Below, one piece after another: positions 1 through 6,165 of a DNA stretch of 14,125 nt. Below the pieces are notes generated by a model, which saw only the letters and a list, made by a program, of their open reading frames with translations, did not search any database and was not told the origin of the DNA. Each line of letters starts with the position of its first letter. Within the stretch, counting starts at the first letter, position 1. A program made the position numbers and the translations under genes. The DNA is from Candidatus Omnitrophota bacterium (lineage in GTDB: Bacteria > Omnitrophota > Gorgyraeia > Zapsychrales > Zapsychraceae), in contig JAGYNW010000032.1 of the NCBI GenBank assembly GCA_018399915.1, positions 1 through 14,125 of the forward strand, in the 5' to 3' direction.

Positions 1-510
1 CAGGAACTTGCTCCCGAGTATCCGGATGTCAAAGTAGAATATGAATTTGTAGATGCGGTGGCGATGCGATTGATTCAGTGGCCTAAAGCGTATGATGTCT
101 TGATCACTGAAAATCTCTTTGGAGATATTTTGACGGATGAGGCAGCACAAATGCAAGGGGGTGTCGGGACGGCAGGGAGTGCCAATATCGGGAAAAAGTG
201 GTCTATGTTCGAAGCTATTCATGGCAGCGCGCCTCGCATGGTCAAAGAAGGAAGGGCCCAATATGCTGATCCTTGTTCCATGATCCGTGCCAGCGCAATG
301 TTGTTAAGGCATATTGGGTATATGGAACGAGCCGAAAAGATAGAGATGGCGCTTGATATTTGTGGACAGTTTGAGCGGAAAGTCAAGATCACAGGCAGGG
401 ACACCGGGGTTACTGGTGAAGAGTATGCACAATATTTATTGTCTTGGGTGGATAATCCCCAATTAAAGGAACAATGGCAGTCTGCAGTTGATAAAATCCA
501 AAAGTCATAA
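1..510 (+). CDS. Isocitrate/isopropylmalate dehydrogenase family protein, 3' part only
   Basis: The reading frame is open from the first base, so the N-terminus lies outside the window; 169 residues remain. The family oxidatively decarboxylates isocitrate, 3-isopropylmalate or related 2-hydroxy acids with NAD(P). Seen here are the metal-binding NLFGDILTDEAA stretch, GSANIG, and the EAIHGSAP coenzyme-loop motif, followed by a helical C-terminus. The GSANIG/MLRHIGY pattern leans to isocitrate dehydrogenase over LeuB. After HGSAP the sequence reads RM. The NAD-type Asp of Thermus LeuB and the Lys-Tyr of NADP-type E. coli Icd are both absent, and the loop is about three residues longer than in E. 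coli Icd. Coenzyme is therefore undecided. Hairpins follow immediately, suggesting this gene ends an upstream unit. Confidence 0.9.
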   Translation, partial: QELAPEYPDVKVEYEFVDAVAMRLIQWPKAYDVLITENLFGDILTDEAAQMQGGVGTAGSANIGKKWSMFEAIHGSAPRMVKEGRAQYADPCSMIRASAMLLRHIGYMERAEKIEMALDICGQFERKVKITGRDTGVTGEEYAQYLLSWVDNPQLKEQWQSAVDKIQKS

Positions 511-520
511 GACTTTTTTT
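500..520 (+). terminator. Short intrinsic-terminator-like hairpin over the dehydrogenase stop codon
   Basis: A perfect 7-bp inverted repeat, AAAAGTC (500-506) and GACTTTT (511-517), encloses a 4-base loop made by the end of the stop region. A run of seven T (514-520) completes it. The stem is A/T-rich, so it may be a weak terminator. Confidence 0.45.
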
Positions 521-535
521 CAAGTTTATGTGGTG

Positions 536-576
536 ATTAACCCCGTTTCATTGATAAGATATGTTGCGGGGTTAAT
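536..576 (+). terminator. Second hairpin, 10-bp stem, between dehydrogenase and lipB
   Basis: ATTAACCCCG (536-545) is perfectly complementary to CGGGGTTAAT (567-576), with a 21-base loop. The stem has a strong CCCCG/CGGGG core. What follows is TATTATAAT, not a clean T-run, so it could be a terminator, an mRNA-stabilising 3' end, or a leader structure of lipB. Confidence 0.4.
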
Positions 577-579
577 TAT

Positions 580-585
580 TATAAT
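580..585 (+). promoter_or_regulatory. Candidate -10 element (TATAAT) for the lipB unit
   Basis: An exact TATAAT lies directly after the hairpin and would place a transcript start near 591-593, just ahead of the lipB ribosome site at 598-603. No good -35 box sits at 16-18 bp; the nearest TTGATA (551-556) is 23 bp away. Position is sensible but support is partial. Confidence 0.35.
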
Positions 586-611
586 GCAGGAAATTTTGAG
601 GAATTTATGTT

Positions 612-1262
612 TTGAAAGAAGAGCTAGCGTGTTCTATCAAGGACTTAGGGTTAATTGACTATCAGGAAGCCTGGCAATTGCAACAAGAGCTTGTCAAGGA
701 AGCGATACGGTATGAGACAAATTTTGTTATTTTATGTGAGCATCCCAAGGTGTTGACGATCGGTCGATTAGCCGATGGTTCCAATCTTAAAGTGGATGAA
801 GAAGCAATAAACGGTCAAGGGATCTCTCTGATAAAAATAGACCGCGGAGGCGACATAACCCTGCATGCCCCGGGGCAGTTAATCGTTTATCCCATACTTC
901 ATTTGAGTCCATTGGGAAAGAACTTAAAAAGTTATTTGAATAAATTAGAGCAAGTCGTTATTGATTTATTAATGGGATTTGATATAGTGGCTACTAGACT
1001 TCCCGGCAAGACAGGGGTGTGGTTGGGGTCCAGGAAAATAGCTTCTATCGGTATAGGCGTTCGTAAATGGGTCTCTTATCATGGGATTGGTATCAATATT
1101 AATACGGATTTAAGTTTATTTGAAATGATCAGGCCCTGCGGCTTGGATGTGAAGATGACATCTTTAGCTGAAATACAAAAGGCAAGAATCGATATGGATG
1201 ATATCAAGAAAAGGGTTATTTCCTCTTTAACGCGCAATCTGAATTTATCCATAAAAGATTAA
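612..1262 (+). CDS. lipB: Octanoyl-[ACP]:protein N-octanoyltransferase
   Basis: LipB moves the octanoyl group from acyl carrier protein to the lysine of lipoyl domains, the first step of endogenous lipoate assembly; LipA then inserts sulfur. The 216-residue length is normal. The LipB signature RGGDITLHAPGQ is at residues 78-89, the acyl-transfer Lys at 142 (SRKIASIGI) and the catalytic Cys at 176 (RPCGL), so the Lys/Cys dyad is intact. The start is TTG at 612, preceded by GAGGAA (598-603) at 8 bases; the ATG at 607 runs into a stop after two codons. The next gene, nine bases downstream, encodes a free lipoyl domain, an obvious substrate. No lipA is visible in the window. Confidence 0.95.
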   Translation: MKEELACSIKDLGLIDYQEAWQLQQELVKEAIRYETNFVILCEHPKVLTIGRLADGSNLKVDEEAINGQGISLIKIDRGGDITLHAPGQLIVYPILHLSPLGKNLKSYLNKLEQVVIDLLMGFDIVATRLPGKTGVWLGSRKIASIGIGVRKWVSYHGIGININTDLSLFEMIRPCGLDVKMTSLAEIQKARIDMDDIKKRVISSLTRNLNLSIKD

Positions 1263-1271
1263 TCTAAGAAA

Positions 1272-1508
1272 ATGGAACACGATATTCAATTACCCGAATT
1301 AGGCGAAGGCATCCAGACTGCGGTAATGGCTGGTTGGCACTATACGATTGGAGAGAAGGTTGCCACAGGAGATGATATCGCTGAAGTGGTTACTGATAAA
1401 GCGGTCTTTAATATTCCTGTCGAGGTGAGTGGGACCCTCTGTGCGATCCGGGCCCACGAAGGCGAGGAAGTCAAAGTAGGAGAGGTCATCGCTGTTGTTA
1501 AAACTTAA
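1272..1508 (+). CDS. Free-standing lipoyl domain protein
   Basis: This 78-residue protein is a complete lipoyl (biotinyl-lipoyl) domain of the E2 type with nothing attached. It opens with IQLPELGEGI, as E2 subunits of 2-oxoacid dehydrogenases do, and carries the lipoylation motif VTDKAVF with the predicted modified lysine at residue 43. The motif is DKA, not the EAMKM of biotin carriers. No E1/E3-binding domain or acyltransferase domain follows; the frame ends after the last beta strand (GEVIAVVKT). It is too short for, and unlike, glycine-cleavage H protein (about 125 residues). Placement nine bases after lipB suggests it is octanoylated by its neighbour. Its partner enzyme is not visible. 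It may be a detached E2 domain or a dedicated carrier. Confidence 0.88.
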   Translation: MEHDIQLPELGEGIQTAVMAGWHYTIGEKVATGDDIAEVVTDKAVFNIPVEVSGTLCAIRAHEGEEVKVGEVIAVVKT

Positions 1509-1528
1509 CAGAAAAATAAGGGAAAGAA

Positions 1529-2674
1529 ATGAATCCGCAGACTAAACACCATATTCGCAGAGTTTTATTAATGTATATTACCAAGGTTTCGGGACATCGT
1601 CAGGCAACGGTTGCTATTCAGCGGTCATTGAAAGATATGGACCCAAAGATTATTGCTCCGGCTGTTAACGGATTTGGATATACGTATCCGGTTTTGGAAA
1701 AAGTTGTTAATAGGGCATACATGAGTGTCATCAAAAGAACTCCCAAGGTATGGGATTACATGTATGATAATCCCAAGATCGTGAAAAAATCAGAATCCAT
1801 CAAGAAATTCTTACACAAAACAAGCCGGGATAAGATCGCGAAATTGTTTTCACGACATAGTCCCGATACAGTTGTTTGTACGCAGGCTTTCCCTTGTGGA
1901 ATGGTTGCGGATTTTAAAAGGGAGAATAATTTAAATACAACCTTAATTGCCGCGCTTACAGATTTTTCTCCCCATTCGTTTTGGATCAATGAAGGCGTGG
2001 ATTATTATATTGTGCCATCTCTGGATGCCAAAGAAAGGTTTGTTAAAAAAGGGATCGCACCGGATAGTATCAAAGTCTACGGAATCCCCATCCGCTCCAA
2101 GTTTTCTGTGCAGTTGGACAGTCAACCCATCTTGGAAAAGTTAGGCCTTAATCCGGAAATACCTGTAATTTTAGTCATGGGGGGTGGACAAGGACTTGGC
2201 CCGATTAAATCGATAGTGAAGTCCTTGATGAAAGTAGAAATGAATGTCCAAGTTATCGTTTTAACCGGCATCAACAAAAAGATCATTAATAATCTGAATA
2301 AGAAGATCAAGAAAAGTGCTAAAAAGATACTGGTTATGGAATATGCCACTAACGTTGATGAACTCATGGAGATCGCCTCTTTAGTCATAACGAAGCCGGG
2401 GGGGATTACAACCGCTGAAAGTTTGGCAAAAGGGTTACCTATGGTCATTGTTGATCCTATCCCCGGGCAGGAAATGCGTAATACAGATTTTTTGATTAAG
2501 CAAGGCGTTGGGATCAGGATCGATGATACCAGTGATGTCGGGGAAGAAGTAGAGCTGCTTTTACGATCTCCGGAACGATTGAAGACCATGAGTGAGGCCG
2601 CTTACGCTAATTCCAGACCCCATGCCGCCCTGGATATCGCAAAATTGATCCTGGGGCATCCGGAAACACTTTGA
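1529..2674 (+). CDS. GT28 glycosyltransferase, UgtP/MGDG-synthase-like diacylglycerol glycosyltransferase
   Basis: The 381-residue protein has the two-lobed GT-B layout of the MGDG synthase/UgtP group, which transfers a hexose from UDP-sugar to diacylglycerol at the inner membrane face. The N-lobe begins with LLMYITKVSGHRQAT (13-27), the counterpart of the family's SxGxGH loop, and holds TDFSPHSFW (144-152) where these enzymes bind the lipid acceptor. The C-lobe has VMGGGQGLGP (216-225), the donor-binding TKPGGITTAESLAKG (288-302) and PGQEMRN (312-318). MurG is a relative, but the overall motif set is UgtP-like. The start ATG at 1529 follows AAGGGA at a suitable distance. Neighbours are a lipid-A-type acyltransferase and a polyprenol-type GT2, supporting a membrane-lipid role. 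The sugar is not predictable. Confidence 0.85.
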   Translation: MNPQTKHHIRRVLLMYITKVSGHRQATVAIQRSLKDMDPKIIAPAVNGFGYTYPVLEKVVNRAYMSVIKRTPKVWDYMYDNPKIVKKSESIKKFLHKTSRDKIAKLFSRHSPDTVVCTQAFPCGMVADFKRENNLNTTLIAALTDFSPHSFWINEGVDYYIVPSLDAKERFVKKGIAPDSIKVYGIPIRSKFSVQLDSQPILEKLGLNPEIPVILVMGGGQGLGPIKSIVKSLMKVEMNVQVIVLTGINKKIINNLNKKIKKSAKKILVMEYATNVDELMEIASLVITKPGGITTAESLAKGLPMVIVDPIPGQEMRNTDFLIKQGVGIRIDDTSDVGEEVELLLRSPERLKTMSEAAYANSRPHAALDIAKLILGHPETL

Positions 2675-2729
2675 TCAATCTAAGTGTTCTTTTGGATCAA
2701 TGCGGGTAGGGTTTTAAAAAGCGATAATT

Positions 2730-3605
2730 ATGCTAAGATATTATTTATATAAAATTGGTAAATATCTCGCCTTAAATCTTCCTTCCAAACAATCGTATTT
2801 GTTGGCACAATTCTTTTCTGACTTGCATTATTTTTTTCATTTCCGGGACAGGCAGATCGTTCAGAAAAATCTTAAAAGGATTGTGGGTTCAGATCAGAAA
2901 ATTGCTCCATTGACACGTCAAATGTTCAGGAATTTTGGGCGGTATTTGGTAGAGTTTTTCTGTATGGACAAAAATGTAAGTCCAGCCTACATAGATCAAT
3001 TTATAACGGTTAAGAATTTGCATTATATTGAGAAGGTCCTCGCGCATCAAAAAGGGGGCATTATTTTGACTGCGCATCTTGGCAATTGGGAACTAGGCGC
3101 TTTAACGTTAAGCGAATTGGGTTTTCCCATGACGGTTATCGCCTTGCCGCATAAAGAGAAATCGGTTAACAGTTTTTTTAATGAGCAGAGGGAAAGCAAG
3201 GGAGGATTAAAAATTGTTCCCACCAATATCGCCATCAGGAACTGTTTGAAACAATTGAAATCCAATCAATTGATTGCGGTTGTTGGGGATAGGGATTTCT
3301 TTCAACATGGTGAGGTTCTCCCCTTTTTAGAGGAGAAGGCGCTGTTGCCTAAGGGGCCTGCGGCATTTTCTTTTAAGACGGGTGCGCCGATTATTCCTGT
3401 TTTTTTTACGCGGGCAGAGGAAGAAAACTATGAGCTTTCTGTCTGCCGTCCAATCTATCCGGAAACAGTTATTCCTGATGGGTGTGAAGAAGACAAAGCC
3501 ATAAAAATTCTCATGAAGGAATATATCCCTGTCATTGAATCCCAGATCAGGAAATATCCGGACCAATGGATGATGTTTCGGGATTATGCCTGGCAACCTG
3601 GTTGA
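2730..3605 (+). CDS. LpxL/HtrB-family acyltransferase
   Basis: Members add secondary acyl chains to lipid A (or acylate other lipids) from acyl-ACP at the inner membrane. The 291-residue protein has the catalytic HX4E motif as AHLGNWELGA, with His116 and Glu121. It also shows the N-terminal helical segment (LALNLPSKQSYLLAQFFSDL), GDRDFFQHG and LLPKGPAAFSFKTGAPIIPVF in mid-protein, and the closing YPDQWMMFRDYAW typical of the family. It is somewhat shorter than E. coli LpxL (306). There is no clear Shine-Dalgarno at the usual distance from ATG 2730; GGGTAGGG at 2704-2711 is 18 bases away. Lipid A is the usual target, but phosphatidylinositol-mannoside and ornithine-lipid acyltransferases share the fold, so the acceptor is inferred. 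Confidence 0.87.
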   Translation: MLRYYLYKIGKYLALNLPSKQSYLLAQFFSDLHYFFHFRDRQIVQKNLKRIVGSDQKIAPLTRQMFRNFGRYLVEFFCMDKNVSPAYIDQFITVKNLHYIEKVLAHQKGGIILTAHLGNWELGALTLSELGFPMTVIALPHKEKSVNSFFNEQRESKGGLKIVPTNIAIRNCLKQLKSNQLIAVVGDRDFFQHGEVLPFLEEKALLPKGPAAFSFKTGAPIIPVFFTRAEEENYELSVCRPIYPETVIPDGCEEDKAIKILMKEYIPVIESQIRKYPDQWMMFRDYAWQPG

Positions 3606-3664
3606 CGATTGCTCCGCGCAGGAAAAGGAAGAGAAAAAGATTAATTTTAGGACGGGAAGATATT

Positions 3665-4336
3665 ATGACAAAACACCGAATTTGTGTGATTATACCGATA
3701 TTGAACGAAGCCGGCACAATCGGTCCGATTGTAGAGGCAATCAGAGCCAAGAATATCGATGTGCTCATTATTGATGATGGTTCCACTGATAATTCGGGGT
3801 CGATTGCCCAACAAAAGGGCGCGGTCGTGATCCGTCATGAATCCAAAAAAGGTAAGGGATTTTCTTTGCGGGATGGTTTTGCTTACGCGATTCAAAAGGC
3901 CTACAAGGGAGTTATTACCATGGATGGGGATGGCCAACATGATGTGGAAAATATAGATCATTTCATGCAACATCCCAAACGGCAGGAAGATTGCTTGATC
4001 AATGGCAACAGGATGAATTGTGTTCATAATATGCCATGGTTGAGGCGGGTAACAAATCGGTTTATGTCTTTGTTGATATCTTTGTTCGCAAAGCAAAAGA
4101 TCGCGGATACCCAGTGTGGTTTCAAATATATCAGTTGTCGTATCCTTCGGGATATTCATTTGAAAAGTAATGACTTTGAGATTGAGACTGAAGTGCTTAT
4201 GAAGGCGGCGAAAAAGGGCTACAGGATTTATTCCATGGATATTAAGACGATATATGGCGATGAAAACAGTAAAATCCATCCCTTGAAAGATACATTGCGA
4301 TTCATTTCGTATTTCTCAAAAGAGATCTTTTCTTGA
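3665..4336 (+). CDS. GT2 glycosyltransferase, dolichyl/polyprenyl-phosphate mannose synthase-like
   Basis: The 223-residue GT-A protein starts with CVIIPILNEAGTIGPIV, followed by IDDGSTDNSG (DDGS at 37-40) and the metal/nucleotide motif MDGDGQHD (Asp87, Asp89, Gln91). The C-terminal half has DTQCGFKYIS and FEIETEVLMKAAKKGYRI, both characteristic of DPM1-type enzymes that load a sugar from a nucleotide donor onto polyprenyl phosphate. There is no C-terminal membrane segment, so it is the short, soluble-type form. The ATG at 3665 is preferred because GGGAAG (3654-3659) precedes it and the family N-terminus begins there; the frame is open 33 codons further upstream, inside the preceding gene. 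It lies 59 bases after the acyltransferase gene, probably in the same transcript. Donor sugar and acceptor are not certain. Confidence 0.87.
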   Translation: MTKHRICVIIPILNEAGTIGPIVEAIRAKNIDVLIIDDGSTDNSGSIAQQKGAVVIRHESKKGKGFSLRDGFAYAIQKAYKGVITMDGDGQHDVENIDHFMQHPKRQEDCLINGNRMNCVHNMPWLRRVTNRFMSLLISLFAKQKIADTQCGFKYISCRILRDIHLKSNDFEIETEVLMKAAKKGYRIYSMDIKTIYGDENSKIHPLKDTLRFISYFSKEIFS

Positions 4337-4431
4337 AAGGAAAGTTTGCTTTTATATTTTTTAAGACACCTTTAAGAGAAGCTACACATAGGAAAGGTCC
4401 GTTGTTTTTTAAGCGGGCACATTTATAAGTT

Positions 4432-5124
4432 ATGGAAAATAGAATTTTTTATTATGCCATTTTATGCTCCCTGCTCATCCATGCCGCGATTCTAGGTTTT
4501 TATCCCTGGCGCAAGTCTAAAGCTGCCAAAGATGTTCCTACCAAAATGGAAGTTACTTATCAAAAGATTGTTTCCAAGTCTGAAAAACAAGAACCATCTG
4601 CCGCTAAGAATATTAAAGTCCTTAAAGAAAAAACTGAGGTCAAGGAAACAGTAGATATTATCCCTCAGCGAAAGGATGTTTCTCCTATGATGAGGAAGAA
4701 TATCAAAGATATGACCAAGCTGAAACGACCTTTTAAGTTAGAAAAGAAAAGGATGGAAAAAATAAGCCGGTTGAGTAATCGGGGAAAGATTAAAATTCCG
4801 TTATTGCGGTCGGAGAAGATCACAAATATTAAATATTTAACTTATAATCAGAATATCCGGGAGAAGATCAAACAAAAGGCGTATGAATATATTGACCATC
4901 CCGATTTTAAGGAGGGGGAGGTTTATTTGACCTTTATCCTGGAGGCTTCCGGAATTTTGAAAGAAGTGCAGATTATTGAAGGGAAGACAACGGCTAATGC
5001 TTATTTGCGAAAGATCGGTCTGCGTTGTATCAGGGAATCCAGCCCTTTTCCGCCCTTTCCCAGGGATCTGGATTATCCGGAATTGACCTTCAATGTTATC
5101 ATTTCCTTTGAGGTGCAAAAATAA
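4432..5124 (+). CDS. TonB-like periplasmic energy-transducer protein
   Basis: The 230-residue protein has one N-terminal membrane helix (about residues 6-23, YYAILCSLLIHAAILGFY), a long Lys/Glu-rich linker (about 27-140), and a C-terminal domain ending GEVYLTFILEASGILKEVQI...ELTFNVIISFEVQK (broken motif), which matches the TonB_C beta-alpha-beta pattern. Ser13 and His17 in the helix match the SxxxH spacing that TonB uses to contact ExbB. The linker is basic and lacks the Pro-Glu/Pro-Lys repeats of classical TonB, so TolA-like or other TonB-domain proteins are possible. No exbB/exbD or receptor gene is in the window. A 95-base gap precedes it, and no strong ribosome site is visible. The gene appears to end the envelope unit. 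Confidence 0.75.
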   Translation: MENRIFYYAILCSLLIHAAILGFYPWRKSKAAKDVPTKMEVTYQKIVSKSEKQEPSAAKNIKVLKEKTEVKETVDIIPQRKDVSPMMRKNIKDMTKLKRPFKLEKKRMEKISRLSNRGKIKIPLLRSEKITNIKYLTYNQNIREKIKQKAYEYIDHPDFKEGEVYLTFILEASGILKEVQIIEGKTTANAYLRKIGLRCIRESSPFPPFPRDLDYPELTFNVIISFEVQK

Positions 5125-5143
5125 ATCAGCCGCTATTTTTTGC
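5115..5143 (+). terminator. Weak A/T-rich hairpin over the TonB-like stop codon
   Basis: GCAAAAATA (5115-5123) pairs with TATTTTTTGC (5134-5143) apart from one extra T; the loop is about 10 bases. The stem is weak, but a promoter starts 24 bases further on, which makes a unit boundary here plausible. Confidence 0.22.
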
Positions 5144-5166
5144 GCTTAAGATCCCGGGGCTTATGA

Positions 5167-5195
5167 TTGACATTTATGAGGGGGAGTGATATTCT
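5167..5195 (+). promoter_or_regulatory. Sigma70-type promoter with extended -10
   Basis: A perfect -35 TTGACA (5167-5172) is separated by exactly 17 bases from TATTCT (5190-5195). A TG dinucleotide at 5187-5188 gives an extended -10 (TGATATTCT). The predicted start lies near 5201-5203, about 30 bases ahead of the DUF1844 gene. It is the best promoter in the window and probably drives the run through accBC and beyond. Confidence 0.65.
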
Positions 5196-5233
5196 AAATA
5201 TTCAGAAGAGCGGAACTTTAAGGATAAGGGGCT

Positions 5234-5494
5234 ATGGAACTAAATTTTTTAAATTATATCACAAGCATCGGATATCAGGCTTTGATTTTCATGGGCGAGA
5301 ATCCTAACCCTATAACGAATGAAAAGCAAAGGAATTTGAAGCAAGCTCAACTGCTTCTCAATACGCTGGGGCTTCTTCAGGAAAAAACCGCGGGGAATTT
5401 AACCGAGGAAGAACAGCTGTTTCTGAATAATACCGTGGTGGAACTACAATCGAAATTTAAGCAGATCCAGGGAGAAGAGGGCTTTCATGATTGA
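5234..5494 (+). CDS. DUF1844 family protein
   Basis: An 86-residue, mostly helical soluble protein. It follows the DUF1844 pattern: an N-terminal helix ending in a small residue-Gly motif (YQALIFMGENPNP), then NLKQAQLLLNTLGLLQEKTAGNL, then TEEEQLFLNNTVVELQ. The family is widespread in Gram-negative phyla and has no known function. The ATG at 5234 has AAGGA (5220-5224) at 9 bases. Its last eight bases overlap the start of the zinc-ribbon gene (ATGATTGA), so the two are likely translationally coupled. It is the first gene after the promoter at 5167-5195. Confidence 0.85.
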   Translation: MELNFLNYITSIGYQALIFMGENPNPITNEKQRNLKQAQLLLNTLGLLQEKTAGNLTEEEQLFLNNTVVELQSKFKQIQGEEGFHD

Positions 5495-5642
5495 TAAAAA
5501 TCTATTAGATATCTTAGCGTGTCCATCTTGCCAGGGAGATGTGGAATATCGTCAGGATAAGATCGTCTGCTTGAGATGTGGTTTGAAATATCCGATTAAG
5601 GACGATATCCCTATCATGCTGGTGGATGAGGCTGAAAAGTAA
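5487..5642 (+). CDS. Trm112/YcaR-family zinc-ribbon protein (51 residues)
   Basis: This short frame encodes MIDKNLLDILACPSC near its start, a CxxCG motif at residues 28-32, then LKYPIKDDIPIML. Cys12, Cys15, Cys28 and Cys31 form a zinc-ribbon pair, and the LLDILACPxC...YPIxDxIPxML pattern is that of the Trm112p-like family. Eukaryotic and archaeal Trm112 activates methyltransferases that act on tRNA, rRNA and release factors; the bacterial YcaR-type proteins have no settled role. At 51 residues it is slightly shorter than YcaR (60). The ATG overlaps the DUF1844 stop, and the purine-rich AGAAGAGGG at about 5473-5481 can serve as ribosome site. No methyltransferase lies next to it. Confidence 0.85.
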   Translation: MIDKNLLDILACPSCQGDVEYRQDKIVCLRCGLKYPIKDDIPIMLVDEAEK

Positions 5643-5703
5643 TAGATGACAAAGCCTTTATGACAAAGGTAATAGCCTTTAGATAATTTATAAGGGAGAA
5701 AGA

Positions 5704-6147
5704 ATGAAGAAAATATTGATTATTCATGGTCCGAACTTGAACCTTTTGGGTCAACGGCAAACCGACGTGTACGGGAATATGACTTTAGATAAATTGAACC
5801 TACGATTAGAAGAGTTGGCCGCTGAAGCAAAAGTATTGTTATCGATTGTTCAGTCTAATCATGAAGGAGAGATCGTTGATATCATCGGGAAAGCAAAGGA
5901 CGAAGGGATCAACGGGATTTTGATCAATCCCGCGGCGTATACGCATACCAGTGTGGCTATTCGTGACGCGATCCTTGCTGTCAATTTGCCGGTAGTGGAG
6001 GTGCACATCTCAAATATATACGCGCGGGAAGATTTCCGGCAAAAATCTCTGATTTCTCCGGTCTGTACCGGTCAGATCAGCGGTTTTGGAAGCGAAAGTT
6101 ATGTGCTTGGATTGAAAGCGATTGTTGATATTGTGAACAAGGTATAA
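5704..6147 (+). CDS. aroQ: Type II 3-dehydroquinate dehydratase
   Basis: AroQ dehydrates 3-dehydroquinate to 3-dehydroshikimate in the shikimate pathway; it is a cytosolic dodecamer in studied cases. The 147-residue length is typical. Family motifs are all present: IHGPNLNLLGQR (7-18), catalytic Tyr23 (VYG), SNHEGEIVD (51-59), NPAAYTHTS (75-83) with Asn75 and His81, VEVHISNIYAREDFR (98-112) with His101 and Arg112, and SPVCTGQISGFG (118-129). The ATG is preceded by AAGGGAG (5692-5698). The gene begins a block whose order (aroQ, M24 peptidase, efp, accB, accC, asp23) is also seen in Bacillus subtilis. No other shikimate gene is in view. Confidence 0.97.
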   Translation: MKKILIIHGPNLNLLGQRQTDVYGNMTLDKLNLRLEELAAEAKVLLSIVQSNHEGEIVDIIGKAKDEGINGILINPAAYTHTSVAIRDAILAVNLPVVEVHISNIYAREDFRQKSLISPVCTGQISGFGSESYVLGLKAIVDIVNKV

Positions 6148-6165
6148 ATCTTTATCAAAGGAATT

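Noticed and set aside
2122..2589. A 155-codon open frame on the minus strand inside the GT28 gene
   Set aside because: It mirrors a strongly motif-bearing plus-strand gene, matches no family I recognise, and has no ribosome site.
2671..2700. TTGATC/GATCAA inverted repeat after the GT28 gene as a terminator
   Set aside because: Six A/T-rich pairs with an 18-base loop and no T-run; too weak to support.
3647..4279. A 210-codon minus-strand frame opposite the GT2 gene
   Set aside because: The plus strand carries the DDGS, DxDxQ and DPM-type motifs in the same interval; the reverse frame is a shadow without recognisable domains.
5644..5700. Repeated AGCCTTTA and an AAAGGT/GCCTTT hairpin upstream of aroQ
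   Set aside because: The stem is six pairs including a wobble, and the repeats are short; no known riboswitch or operator pattern fits.
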